Positions 26,861 to 38,800 of a stretch of DNA of 64,000 bases are shown here, in pieces. Below the pieces are notes generated by a model, which worked only from the letters and a program-made list of their open reading frames with translations, made no database searches and was not told the DNA's origin. The DNA lies in NCBI GenBank assembly GCA_006247105.1, contig CM016929.1, positions 62,001 to 126,000 of the forward strand, written 5' to 3'. The stretch is from Giardia muris (lineage: Eukaryota; Fornicata; Diplomonadida; Hexamitidae). The translations under genes and the position numbers were made by a program. How positions within the stretch are numbered: position 1 is the stretch's first letter; each line of letters starts with the position of its first letter.

Positions 26861-29311
26861 TCAAGCAAGGATCTCCTGGGGATCGACAGGAGTCCCGTTA
26901 CGGATATACTCGCTTAGGGAGACGTAAAGTTTCTGTCGTTGTGGGACTGTCAAGCGTGAGGTGTCTATGCTCAAGGCGCCAAGGTGATCGAGCCTATGTG
27001 CTTGGTCAGCTGTTAATGACCTTCGAACCACTTGAGCGTCGTCGTGATACTTTCCAACAGTCACGTTCGCGCTAAAGCGTAGATGCGCCATCCGGATACT
27101 ACAGTAGTTGTGGAAGCGAATGTTGGTCAGCTCCTCCTCTACCTGTGCATGAAGGACATTGGAATACCCGTCCAACCTATCAGACCAAAGGAGGGCGCGG
27201 CTTAAAAGCGTCCAGATGCGTGCCAGAAAGAGGATCCCGGTCCGATGAACCTCAGCGGTGAAGTGTTGTAGGTTTCGAGAGACCCTTTGGAGGTTAGGGG
27301 GTGCACGCTCTAATAGAGCCTGCGTTCGCCTATATCGAGGTAGAACTCGCTGTTGTGGCTGCTTCTCCACTTCGTCGGATACCATCAGTGCGGGCGTATC
27401 TTCCGACACCGTGGTTTCGGCCTGCTGGACCTTCGGTGGACTTGGTTGTAATCCCAAAGGTGGGAGTAGACTAGGATCGGAAAGAGGAGAGGTACCTTGA
27501 AGAATTGGTGGAGTCGATAAGATGCCAGTGGATGGCGTCAACAATGATGGCGGCCCATGTGTCAGATCTAGTTTCGTCTTTGGAAGTGATGACGGTTCCG
27601 GTTTTGGGGGCGAAGTTGGTGCTGGAGCTGGAGCTAATGCTGGGGTCGAAATGGATTCTGTTGTCACTAGGTTCTCTCGCGCGAAGCGCTTATGTCGCAA
27701 GTTCCGCCGAGTCTGAGTTGTGGGGGCGGAACTCGGAACATTGGGCCGTCGTGGCTGTGCAGAGAGGGTTCTTTGGGCCGAGTGCTGTGGGACAACGGGA
27801 GATACTGCCGTGCGTAAATTTCTTCGGAAAGTCCCCGTGACAGAATGCACGACTGGTGGCTCAGGAGCGATATTCTGGCTAGAAATGGGGGTCTCAGGCA
27901 GATGGGATTGTCCGGAACTTAAGGTCGGGACGATTCCAAGCTTTAGCTTATCCAGCTTCGTCTGGAGCTCGACGGTGGCGCTTTTGAGTGCGTCGATCTG
28001 CGTGGTATACCGCTGGATCTCCATGGAGATCTCTTGGACCTCTCGATGAAGAACCCTTTTCTGCTGGTCCTGAAGGTTGATTTCCTTCAGTAGGTCGCTA
28101 TATCTGCTAAGAGATGAAACAAGAAAGTTGTACATCCTCACCTGGTTCCAATAAAAGACCATCTTTGTGATATCTCGAAGGGCATCTTGGCACTGCTCAG
28201 GAAGACGAGTGCCTGTCATTAATGCCAAAAGATTACGGGAGGTCTGGTATGTTGCGGTGACCACCCCCAGGTCTGTCACGGTATGTGAGCTGTCACACAT
28301 GAGCCTTTGAAGCTCCACCAGAGTGTTTTCAAGCGAGCTGTAGTTGGACTCAAACTCTGTGACGGTAACACGAATGGTCTTGAGGATTTCTTCAAGCCGT
28401 TCGCGTTCGGCAGAGACCTTAGACATCCCTCCATTGAAGAGATATGCGATCTTGAGCACGAAGGCGTATGCGAAGGGGTCTCGTACACGAAGCAAGGAGA
28501 TGGACTGCTCGGCGCTGGTAAGCTCTTTCAAAAAGGGCTCGTCGGTTTGACTGTAGAGGCGGCGCGTGAACTCGACAACGTTACAGATAGGCTGAAGCTT
28601 CGATAGGATATATTGATCGCTTTCCGTTAAGACAAGCTGAATCTCTCCTGAGACATCAAGATTAGTAGCATTCGCGTTGAGAGGGGAACGTCCTGATCCA
28701 TCTCTTCGACTCTGCGACTCATCGGCCAGGAGCTCCTCCTGCTCTCTTGTACGCTTCAAGAGGAGCGTCCGTTCTAACGTAGCATCCTTTCGGAGCCGAT
28801 AAGTGTCGAGGTCTGCTTCTCGACACTGCGACAGGAGACGAAGCCGCGCAAGCAGAAGACAGGGGTGAGTATTGTTCTCGAGTGAGCAATAGCCAGAACA
28901 ATATTCGACGGCTTGACAGGTGGGGCAACGGATGCGCAAACCGGTTCCCTCCGCATACGAGACGACCTTCAGACAGACGATGCAATAGTCTCGCAATATG
29001 GCCGCCGTATAGAGCCGGTCTCCAAGCACCCCCTGCATCCCACTTCCATACTCTCCTATATGAACTCTCAGGTCCTTCAGGTTCAGGACGACTCGCGTCA
29101 CGGCCGTAAAGGCGTCCCGCGACACCGAACGCTTCAGAACTCCCTCGTAGAACCGGATCAGCTCTGAAACCGTACTAGGACTGATGACATCAAAGTCGCT
29201 CAGGATTTCTGATGGAGCCTTTTGAGGTCCTCCCTCCCCCTCCTCCGGCTCTGAGGCACCCTCGTCGTCCGTATAATAGTAATAGTACTCACTCTCGTCG
29301 CTCGTCGACAT
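26861..29311 (-). CDS. MYND-type zinc finger, coiled-coil protein
   Basis: The protein has 816 residues. An acidic Tyr-rich start (SEYYYYYTDDEGASEPEEGEG) precedes a helical segment and then a MYND-like finger at about residues 108-152: CIVC, later RCPTC, EYCSGYC and THPC. A long helical region (about 250-450) with coiled-coil character follows, then a Pro/Ser/Thr-rich disordered linker (about 460-640) and a charged C-terminal domain with no family I recognise. MYND fingers bind proline-rich peptides in regulators and methyltransferases; no SET domain is present. The start lies 58 bp from the divergent RPL11 start, so the two probably share an upstream region. Function unknown. Confidence 0.75.
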   Translation of the reverse strand: MSTSDESEYYYYYTDDEGASEPEEGEGGPQKAPSEILSDFDVISPSTVSELIRFYEGVLKRSVSRDAFTAVTRVVLNLKDLRVHIGEYGSGMQGVLGDRLYTAAILRDYCIVCLKVVSYAEGTGLRIRCPTCQAVEYCSGYCSLENNTHPCLLLARLRLLSQCREADLDTYRLRKDATLERTLLLKRTREQEELLADESQSRRDGSGRSPLNANATNLDVSGEIQLVLTESDQYILSKLQPICNVVEFTRRLYSQTDEPFLKELTSAEQSISLLRVRDPFAYAFVLKIAYLFNGGMSKVSAERERLEEILKTIRVTVTEFESNYSSLENTLVELQRLMCDSSHTVTDLGVVTATYQTSRNLLALMTGTRLPEQCQDALRDITKMVFYWNQVRMYNFLVSSLSRYSDLLKEINLQDQQKRVLHREVQEISMEIQRYTTQIDALKSATVELQTKLDKLKLGIVPTLSSGQSHLPETPISSQNIAPEPPVVHSVTGTFRRNLRTAVSPVVPQHSAQRTLSAQPRRPNVPSSAPTTQTRRNLRHKRFARENLVTTESISTPALAPAPAPTSPPKPEPSSLPKTKLDLTHGPPSLLTPSTGILSTPPILQGTSPLSDPSLLPPLGLQPSPPKVQQAETTVSEDTPALMVSDEVEKQPQQRVLPRYRRTQALLERAPPNLQRVSRNLQHFTAEVHRTGILFLARIWTLLSRALLWSDRLDGYSNVLHAQVEEELTNIRFHNYCSIRMAHLRFSANVTVGKYHDDAQVVRRSLTADQAHRLDHLGALSIDTSRLTVPQRQKLYVSLSEYIRNGTPVDPQEILA

Positions 29312-29369
29312 CCCTAGCCAAGCGTTTTGAATTCGATTCCGGGCCCGAACAATTCAGCGCATCGAATCG
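29312..29369. promoter_or_regulatory. Divergent promoter between the MYND gene and RPL11
   Basis: These 58 bp must serve both genes. AT-rich patches (AATTC and TTTTG) lie near each start. Both coding sequences begin ATGTCGACG, so the ends form a short inverted repeat around the spacer. Confidence 0.5.
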
Positions 29370-29894
29370 ATGTCGACGGGTACAAAGGAGAACCCCATGC
29401 GCCAGATCCGCGTCGAGAAGCTGGTGCTCAACATTTGCGTCGGTGGGGAGGGCGACTCTCTCACGAAGGCGGCAAAGGTCTTGCAGCAGCTGACGGATCA
29501 GGAGCCGACCTTCTCGAAGTCCCGTCTCACGATCCGTGGGTTCGGAATTCGCCGTGGGCAGAAGATCTCGACGCATGTGACCGTCCGAGGGGACAAGGCT
29601 CGCGAGATCATTGAGCGCGGCCTTCGCGTCAAGAACTTCGAGCTCCCCGCGAGTTGCTTCTCTTCAACAGGGAACTTCGGGTTTGGAATCACAGAGCACA
29701 TCGACCTCGGGATCAAGTACGACCCGATGATCGGGATCTATGGGATGGACTTCTACGTCGTTCTGTCACGCCCGGGCTTCCGCGTCGGGAAGCGTAGGGC
29801 GCAGCAGCAGCATGTGGGGGCGACCCACAGAATCACTCCCGAGGAGGCGCGTGCCTGGGTCGAACGCGAGTTCGACGTCTCCTTGACGAAGTAA
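29370..29894 (+). CDS. RPL11: 60S ribosomal protein L11 (uL5)
   Basis: The protein has 174 residues, normal eukaryotic length. Highly conserved segments include [20 protein letters not shown], the [13 protein letters not shown] loop and [18 protein letters not shown]. uL5 sits in the central protuberance of the large subunit and contacts 5S rRNA. The stop at 29892-29894 is followed after one base by the stop of the giant gene on the other strand. The 3' untranslated region must therefore run antisense into that gene; a TGTAAA, close to the Giardia AGTRAA polyadenylation signal, lies about 35 bp downstream. Confidence 0.98.
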   Translation: MSTGTKENPMRQIRVEKLVLNICVGGEGDSLTKAAKVLQQLTDQEPTFSKSRLTIRGFGIRRGQKISTHVTVRGDKAREIIERGLRVKNFELPASCFSSTGNFGFGITEHIDLGIKYDPMIGIYGMDFYVVLSRPGFRVGKRRAQQQHVGATHRITPEEARAWVEREFDVSLTK

Positions 29895-29895
29895 T

Positions 29896-32800
29896 TCACA
29901 CGGTGACGAAGGGACATCTGGCTTGTAAATCGTCCACCTGGCAAGCGGGATCAACCCAAAGGAAGCAAAGGCAAGAACTCGAGAAGGTACAGGGGAGAGA
30001 GAGAAAGGAGGTAGCGGATGGTGTTCTTTGCTTTGAGGATGAGGACAGGCCTGTGAGTGGGACCGGAAAGACATAGAGGTCAAGGATGGAATGAGTTACA
30101 CGGCAGCTTGAATAATAATTGCAGACGGAGTTCAAGAGACGGTCATAACGTAGTCCAACTAGCTTCAAGTTCAGTAGTTGGATGAGATACCCATCCAAAC
30201 CATACTCGGGGTCATCTTCCTCGCGAGGGTAGATCGTCAACGCCCCATCTGAGACGACATAGGTGTAATTCTTGAAATCAGGCTTAATGGCGACCGCGAC
30301 AGAAAGAAGTTGACGGACAGGGATGGTATGGTCGCGTGAGAAGGAGAGGCGCTTGATCGAGAGGATGTAATTGAGCATCGGCTTATAGACACCTGCTAGA
30401 ACTCCCAACCCTTGCTCATCGAACCAGATAGCCTTTCCAATCCCTCGCTTATCTGCCGCTAGGTATCTATGGGCTGTACTAGGAATCGGCCCATGTCCAT
30501 GAATGCTTAACGCTGTCCTAAGTGGTTCTGGCAAATGTGTCACACTTGTTGATAACCGATATGATAGATATTCCGGTGAGACATGGCATAGAAGCAACGC
30601 CATATCATTGAGTGACACCTGTACCAGAAGGCAATAGAGTTCTACCCTGGTTTGCTCCGTCAAGTCTATAGGTAGGGAGAACAGGATCTGAGTCTGCACA
30701 TTTGTCTGGTAATCATGCTCAATATGAATCACTCGCTCAAAGGCTTGAGTGATCCGTTCAAAAGAGTCGTGGATGTCTCCCAAGGGGCTCAGAAGCGTGT
30801 TCAACAAATCGTTGACCGGGTTATTCCCACGATACAGCTCAACATAGCCTTCAGGGTACAATGGCTTGTCTTCAAGGCTTGGCCTCTTCCTCTTATTGAC
30901 TGGTGGCTCCGGTACCACCTCCGCCCGCGGTTTCGGCTTACTAGGTAGCTGCGTCGGCCCAGGTGGCGGCTTTGTAGTAGGTTCGGAGTCACTAACTCGA
31001 GTATTCTCTTCCTCCTCAATCCCAATGGGGCTGAAGTAGATGGGGCGAGCGCCATCCTGTTCTTTCCAGATGAGCCGCGAGATGAGCGTGGTAATGATGG
31101 GATGGGCGAACTGGAAAACCCCAGTGACGTTGAGAGAAAAGGGTGACAAGATGCTTTCTTGAGGGAAGTTCCGAGCAAGACGGATACGTGCTGGTAGGCT
31201 TGTGAAGACGACGGCGCAGTCGGTCCCTTTCGTGCTCGCTTGCTTTTCTCGTGACGGCGCGTGCCGGTACAACTTCAAGGTGAGAGAGCTGAGCTCATGC
31301 TCCTTACGATGAAGGTCATGGTACCCTTGCATCTCGGCGACTTCCTCTGCGAAGACGAACGAGCGAAGGTACGAACGAAGCTCTTCCAGAAGGCCACGGC
31401 CGCGTTGTGCCAATGTTATCTTGGTTACTAATAGGTCCAGTTGGAAAATCTCTCCACAGACGAGATTCTGGGAGAAGAGGACGTTCGTGGTGGCTGGGAT
31501 GGCATTGTTCAAGGCCGTGGTGTATAGGACCGACCTATTTAGAAGGCTGAAGGTCCAAATCGCCGTATAGATGAGGTTATGGCACTCCTCCGAGAAGTCC
31601 TGCCCCTTATGCCTTGCTTCGAGGTGCAAAAGGACCAGCGAATAATATTCCTTATAACGGCGTAGTGCCGTCTCGGGCATCCCAATGTACTTAACTACAG
31701 GCTTATACATCGCGATGAATGGGGCAAGGACTTGATGCAGTGAGCTGTGGAAACGGGTGGAGATCGTCACGATGAGGCCATAGCGTGGATATTGCTGCGT
31801 AGCAAGATATATCCTATTCAAATGTCCGATGGTCTGGACCGCTTGCTCCCCGCACGGTACGACCACAAAGTAGCGGGTCAGGTCCTCCGGCATCGGGTGT
31901 TGTATGAATTGTAGGCCTCCAACATCAAGTAAAGGCTGATACACGAGCATGTCAACTGAGGCCAAGAGTGACGCGATGTCAACCGATTCATCATGCCAAC
32001 AAATAACCGTCTTCGACATGGCCGTATACTGCTTGCTCGTAAGGTCAGTTTTGAGAAGGGTATCGATGGGGGTCTCAAGAGGCAAGCCCGTATATGAGCA
32101 GAGGTAGCTCCGAATAAGACGGACCGCAGAGCTTGTTAAAGAACCCTCGGGAAGCTGCATGAAACTGGCTAAGGCGTTCGCCTCGGACAGCTCCATCCGC
32201 TGTTGCTTATGGATGTACGACATAACGTTGCAGAATGGAGACATCCGAAGGAAGAGCTCACAGGTATGCACAAGGGTCTTCGGTGAGATGATGCAACTGA
32301 GAAGAAAGCTCTTCCAGATGCTTCTGAAGGAGACAGAATCGAGGTCCGAGGGAAGAGATAAGGGTTCGGTGTATGGGTCGATAACACCAGCAACTAATGA
32401 TGTAATACCCCTGGGACTATAATTTCGAGACCGCCCCGCCTCGTATTCTGAACCCTTGTCCAGCCGTTCCGCCTTTGTACTCTTATGTTGCTCTAGCTTG
32501 GCTTGATAACGTTGAGTATGCATACGAGCCTTCTGGCTCCCACTTTTATGGAATACAACGTCGAAGATGTCATCCGACGTGTCCGAATCGTTCTTAAGGG
32601 CATCGGAATCGCTATTGTCAGGAGACTTGCGCTCCTTCGCGATTGGAGGGAGCGTCTGACGCGCGAAGCGCATGACCGCCGACTGTCGAAACTGGTGGAA
32701 GGGCATGGCAGGGCGCTTCTTCACGCTCTTATGCGGTGTGATTGATGACTGCATCGAGACGTCCGAATCGTTGATACTGGTGAACGAGTGCTGGTTGAAT

Positions 32801-35800
32801 GAGGCTCTAGAGACGTCTAACGAGGCATCCTGGGACGTGAGCTCCTGGAGTGCAAGCTCTTGTGGCGTGTACAAGAAGTTCTCGGGCTGTTGCCGTTCCT
32901 GCCGAATATAATAGCCTAGAATCGTCCTGAACGGGCTTCTGGCACGTAGAAGCTGGTCCAAAGTGTTCGGATGAGTCCTAAAGTGCTCGAGCCACTTGAA
33001 TCCGACCTGTGGGATCGACGATGCGAAGCAGCACAACTTGTGCCATGCTAGTGCTGCATCTCCCTTCAAGACGTCTGGCATATTCATGTCCCATTCCATC
33101 GCCGCCTTCTGGGCATCGGAGGAGAGCGAAAAGAGCCGTCGGAAGGTTCTCTCGGACTCCTTAGGGGGGTTAAGGATGTACCGTTCGGCAATCCCCATCT
33201 GTGTAGAGCTCAGGTTGAAGAGGATTCGAAGGTATGCCAGCTCTTTCGCGGTTCCGAAGCCCAGGAACGTGTGGTAAATGATGGTGGCGCTGACAAGGAC
33301 CGGCATAAGTGCATGCGTCGGAATATATTGGACGATCGTTTGGAACGCAAAGTTCCCCGCGACACTAAAGAGCTCCTTCATCCGACGACGCTTCACCTCA
33401 CTCAAGATGACGCTCGATGAGGCATTCCCCAGCTCGTCCTTGACCGTCTGGTACGTAATCCTTGAGAGATGAGTATGCAGCCGAGAAACCCATTGAGTAA
33501 TAAAGGTTTGGCTGAAGCAAACCCCGATTTGAGGGTAAACGGCGGTGAGCGAGTAACAGTGCGATAGGAGAGCGACGACCGAGGAGCCTAGCATCTTGAT
33601 GACAACGTCCACCTCATGATTGACGGTGTCCTGCTGCCTCCCAATATCTTTCCGAAGAACCGAGTTGAACCTGATCAAGGACTCCGCCGCTAAGGTCGGA
33701 GGAAGGGTGCGGACGGTCTCCAATGTGGTGAGGAGTTGACCCATCCGCTTCACGTAGCGCGTGATATACGTCTTCGGATGCGTCTTGAAGAAGGTGTCGT
33801 AATGCATCACCGTCTGTAGCAGCTCGGAGACGTACCCCGAGGCCTCCGTCTCGAGCGCAACGTTCTGGTCAAGGTCGTCGGCGGAGATCCCGTTGATATA
33901 ACGGATAAGAGGGTCAGCCGTATGTGAAATCACATGGACCGTCGACTCCAGGTGCCGCATCGCCTCGAGATTAATCCTTTCGGTCTGTGAGATGTAAATT
34001 CGCCGGGACTTCAATGCGTACTTGAGTCGGATCTTTGCAGTCGCGCTAAGGTTGATTGTGTCTCCATTATCAAGGTCCTTCACGTACAGTAGGCGGATGA
34101 GGGCGACCATCCAGACGGTGACCGTCGAGTTGCTCTCGAGGAAGCAGTTATAGAAGACGAGTGGGCGCGTGGCATTCTCCTCACTCTGCAACGACTTGGT
34201 GAGGGTCGCTAGGAACTCGGTGGGCTCCTGCATGCAATCGATGTACTCGATGGCGAAGAGCTCGGGCCAGTTCGCGGTTGAGCCCTTGCGGACGAGGAGC
34301 TTACTTTCATACATGTGATAGCAGATCTCGTAGAGCACTACCACCGTCGAGAAAACGGAGGCGGGGATGATTGGAAGCATCCTTCCATCCCGCATCAACA
34401 AGAACACGGTGGCGAAGATGTCTCGGACATAGTCGCTGATTAGCATGTACTTTGTGTGCCAGATGGCGTTTTCCGAGGCATATGATGACGGGTGAAATCC
34501 AAGTTGGAAGTCCAACAGCATTTCCGCATACCGAAGGATGTCTGAATAGTAGACGTTATAGAAACCAAGACAGACGTCAGCGGCCCAAGACTGCTGAGTG
34601 GCTTGAGGAGGGACAAGCGTGATGTGGACTTCCGGGTCGAGAGAGACCTGGTTGAGAGCGTGATAACTCTCGGTCGAAAGGATGCGGCTCACAAGCTCCC
34701 TGTTCTGGCGTTCGCTTCTTGAACAAATCCCCATGAAGAGTAAGTGACAGGTGGCGATAATGAGGTCGAGGATGGTTCTGGGGTGCAGAATCTTAGCTTG
34801 TGTGCATATCTGATTCAGGATACGCTGGGAGAGCTTCCGTTGGCCTTCTTTAATGTCCTGAGCCTTCATACCGGACTCGAAACCGACATCGTTGCTATCG
34901 TCGCCGGCGTCATTGTCCTCCTCCTCGTTCCCAGTGGATGAGCTATCTGGAGAGTTAGTAATGTGCTCGAGCGCCGCAGCGGCTAATGTGGCAATCTGAT
35001 AGAAGTCCTTTCGGCGCAAGTTAATCGCCTCCCAACAAAGGGAGGTTATCAGGCCGAAACAGGGGGCGATGAAGAGATATTGTGGATGCACGCTCTTGAT
35101 GAACGTGTTATACCCAGCATAGAGATACTCGGCGAAGCGAGTCAGGTCGGTTGCTTTCCGTTGGTTCAGCATCTGCTCTTCTGCAAGAAGGGTGACGATC
35201 TCGATCTTCATGGGAATGAGAGAGACTATCGTCTTCGCAAGAGAGCTTCGGATCATGAAGGGCATGTTTCGGAAGGCACACCATTCCATGAAGATCCTGC
35301 GCATGTGAGGGACTTTGGCCGTGTAATTGAGAGTCCCGACATCGAACTTTGCCGCTTCCGTCTCTTCAATGACAATGGCAAAGTTTCGACTGACTAACCA
35401 CAGAAGATCTTGTTCGGAGAAGAGGAACTTCGTCCCATACTTGATCGTGACGAGGAAGGAGACGAAAAGGAGCTCCTCGGGGCTAAAGAATCCGCAGCGG
35501 TTTGGTAGATCATTGATGAGATCGGCCAACGATAAGCCTCCGCAGCAGGGTTGGTAGAGCAGGGAATTAGGGACCATCACGATGACGTCACAAGGCTCCT
35601 GAAGGAAGGCCTCGTTGAGAGAGTGGAACTTGATCGTCTTCTGAAGGTTAGCGAGGTCTAGGTATGGCCAAAGCTCGTGGACGGCCGTTGTTTGCTTCAT
35701 GAAGATGTCCGCGTTCTTGAAGAAAGAGATGTCAACCATGGCAAGCTGAGGGGCCAGGCCGAGGGCCAGGAGGAGCAACGCCCGCAGCAGATAGTAAGCA

Positions 35801-38800
35801 AGGACGCTAAGGTCCTGCGTCCTCATATAGTTCTTGCACAGGGCCTTGAAAAACGTATGGCGCGATGCTTGGTAGTCGTAGTGTGCCGGAAACTCCGTTG
35901 GAGGCGGCTTCCCGACGTTATACTCATAGAAGATCCAATAAAGTGGGTTCCGCTTGGATAGCTTCCCACTGTAGGTCCGAATGAACTCGTTATTGATCCG
36001 GAGTGGCAACCCGTCAGGCGTAAGAACAGGCTTCAAGGCCGCCTTCTTCAAGGTCCTATAATCTGCGCGAGCAAGGAAACGATCCTCATCCGAAAGCTCC
36101 TGAAGGTTTGCCATATGCCCGTCAGCGCCAGAGTCCCCGGTCCTGAACTTAACATACGTGATCGACGACTTAACGAAGTGAATGACCTGCTCTACGTTGA
36201 TAAGGAAGCGATGGTTACGCGCCACGACGGCAGTGACCGGAACGCCATGGACGTTCCCTTGAGCAACATTTTGAAGGGAAACCTTCGTCTCAAACGTCGT
36301 CTTCTGCTTCTGTGATGCCGTTGACTCAGACTCCTTCATCGGAGAGACGGAATCGTGGACCTTATTGTAGCCCCTAAGCGTATAACAGGAATCGCCCTCG
36401 ATGCACCGCTCCTGTTGCAGTGTCACTCGAAGCATTCCATCATCCGGGCTATAGTAATTCCCGTTGACAAATTCGAAGAACGCTATCGTGTTGAAGGTCA
36501 TGAATTGGCCCAGTTCCACCAAGGCTTGAGTGAATTGAATCGCAAGCTTCTTTTCAAATCCCTGGGCGTCATAAGTTAGGTTGAGGATGGGAATACATGG
36601 CGGGTTCATCTGCCTATCGAAACAAGTGAGGGCCTGGCTCGTTCCTGCAGGTCCACATCGAAGGAAGAGAAGGTATTCCTGTACCTTGATCGCGTTCTTG
36701 TGCATCTGCTCGTTTAATAGGAGGTAAAGACGCACGATGTTATTGATGGCGTAAGCGTGTAGCTTCTGAATACGTTTAGCACGGGAGAGTAGTAGCTGAA
36801 GGGAATCAAGCGTTGTCTTATGCTTTTCAACCTCTTTGACAACCTCCTTTTCGACTTCATCGTCGGATCCGTCATCGTCATTGGTCTGAAGCTTCAGACG
36901 ATGTACCGCTCGGAAGACTAGCAGTTTCGCCTGGAACATCTTGTTCGTAGACTTTTCCGTCGTCTCCGTTGTCTCTGTGTCGTCGTTGACCATTGTCTCG
37001 GTTGCGGTTCTGGAGGACGGGTCATCAGATTCGGTGGCGATAGGGGCCTGTACCACCGGAACCTCGCTAGTCTGCATCTCACTCTCTTGCGGTGAGGACC
37101 CCGTATTGAGGCAGTCACCGCGCAGATCCCAGCGGAAGTAAAGGGCGCCTCCACGCTTAAAAGAAGGTGCAAGGGTACGAATGCTCTTCATCCTACACAT
37201 TGGTCGTTGGTCCTCGACGAAGTTCAGCTTCTCGCGGTTCGCTTCCAGGTAACAGTCTTGTAAGAAGATGTAAGGAGAGCTTGGAGATAACTCATCATGA
37301 AGCTGGATCGTTGAGAACTCCCAGTCGGATAGAATGGCTATCTTCTGTTGAGAGTATGGTGTGAGGAAGGGGTAAAGCAAGGAAGTTGCTCGAAGGCGTT
37401 GCTGGGAGAGAAGTCCAAAGACACTTTTCTCCGATAACAACCGCCTATCCAATGCGCTTTGGAGGGCCGCGTACACGTCACAGATCACATCTCGCCGAAG
37501 GGTTGGGTGTTGTGTAAGAGCGGCAAAGAATAAGTGTGGGGTGGGGAGAAGGAGATGAAGATTAGCCAAATGGCTTTGACTCTCCCATTTGGCATTTCTG
37601 CTATAGTCCGTCTTGTCATCCACGACTGAGAGGGCGATCATATTACACACGACGTCGAGCAAGGTTATTGGGAGGACATCCTTAACAATAATTAAGCCCT
37701 CAACAAAGCCTTCGACGAGTTCTCTCAGGTGTTCGATGTGGAGGTCCGTTCTCATGGCGATTACATTGCTCTCACCATATTGGATGTGAGGGTCAGCCAC
37801 CATACTGGTAGTCGTAGTCTCACAATACGGGGATTGGTTGAAGTTGGGCACAAAGGTCGTCGCAAGCGGGGGATCTATCCCCCTAAGCGTTCGAAGAACC
37901 AGGGATTGGTAAAGAAGTTCCTCAAGGAAGCGGGGTTCATCAAGGTTTGGCGTGGGTGCGATGAATATCTCATTGGAAAACTGACGCTGGACTTCATGGG
38001 GTGTTGAGTTTTCGAACTCGTAGACCAGGACGATTGAGGCGAGGGTCACTACCCCTATAGCCGTAAGTCTCAAATCAAGATTGCTTGCTGTACGTTCGCG
38101 GAACCAAACCACCTCATCTGAGGCATGGAGACGTTGTAGAGATGGTAGGTTCTGTGGTGTAACGTTATAGAGATGTACAATCGGAAGACTACACGTTGGT
38201 GACACTAGTTCATAGCCGTCTCCTTTCTGCGTCACCGCCGGTCGAAGAAGCAAGGTACGACGTACCAAGCTTTCTATTATCTTCCCACTATCCAAGCTAT
38301 GCTTGGGCACGCACCAGGAAACCACCATCGCGTTGTCATAACCGACGACTGCACTAGCTAGCTTCAGAAGCATGGTCTTTCCACTATGGGGCCTTCCGCA
38401 TATGGCAAAGGACTCGCAACAGAGGATGAGTGCGGCGTAAAAGAAGGCATGTGCAGATAGCTCCTCAGTCAGAACGAAGGATGGCTTCGAATCCGAGTCT
38501 GTAGCCGTCTCTAGTGCGGAATGAATGTCCAAGGATGTAATGATTTCTCCCCCAAGATGGTATGGAACCGGAATGATCGGGCAGAGCTTACGTGCCTGTT
38601 GGATTAGACTGATTTCCGATACGCGTGGAGTCTCCTCATCCCCTTGGTCACTCGTCTCGTACCGGATCACAAAATCTTCGAGGTCCGTTTCCGTGCTCGA
38701 TATCTCATCTATGTCGACGAGAGACTTCAACTCCCCGCCAGGATGATCGTATCCCTTGTCGGGGAGTGCGTCTAGAGTGTCGTCATTTGACTTGTGAGTG

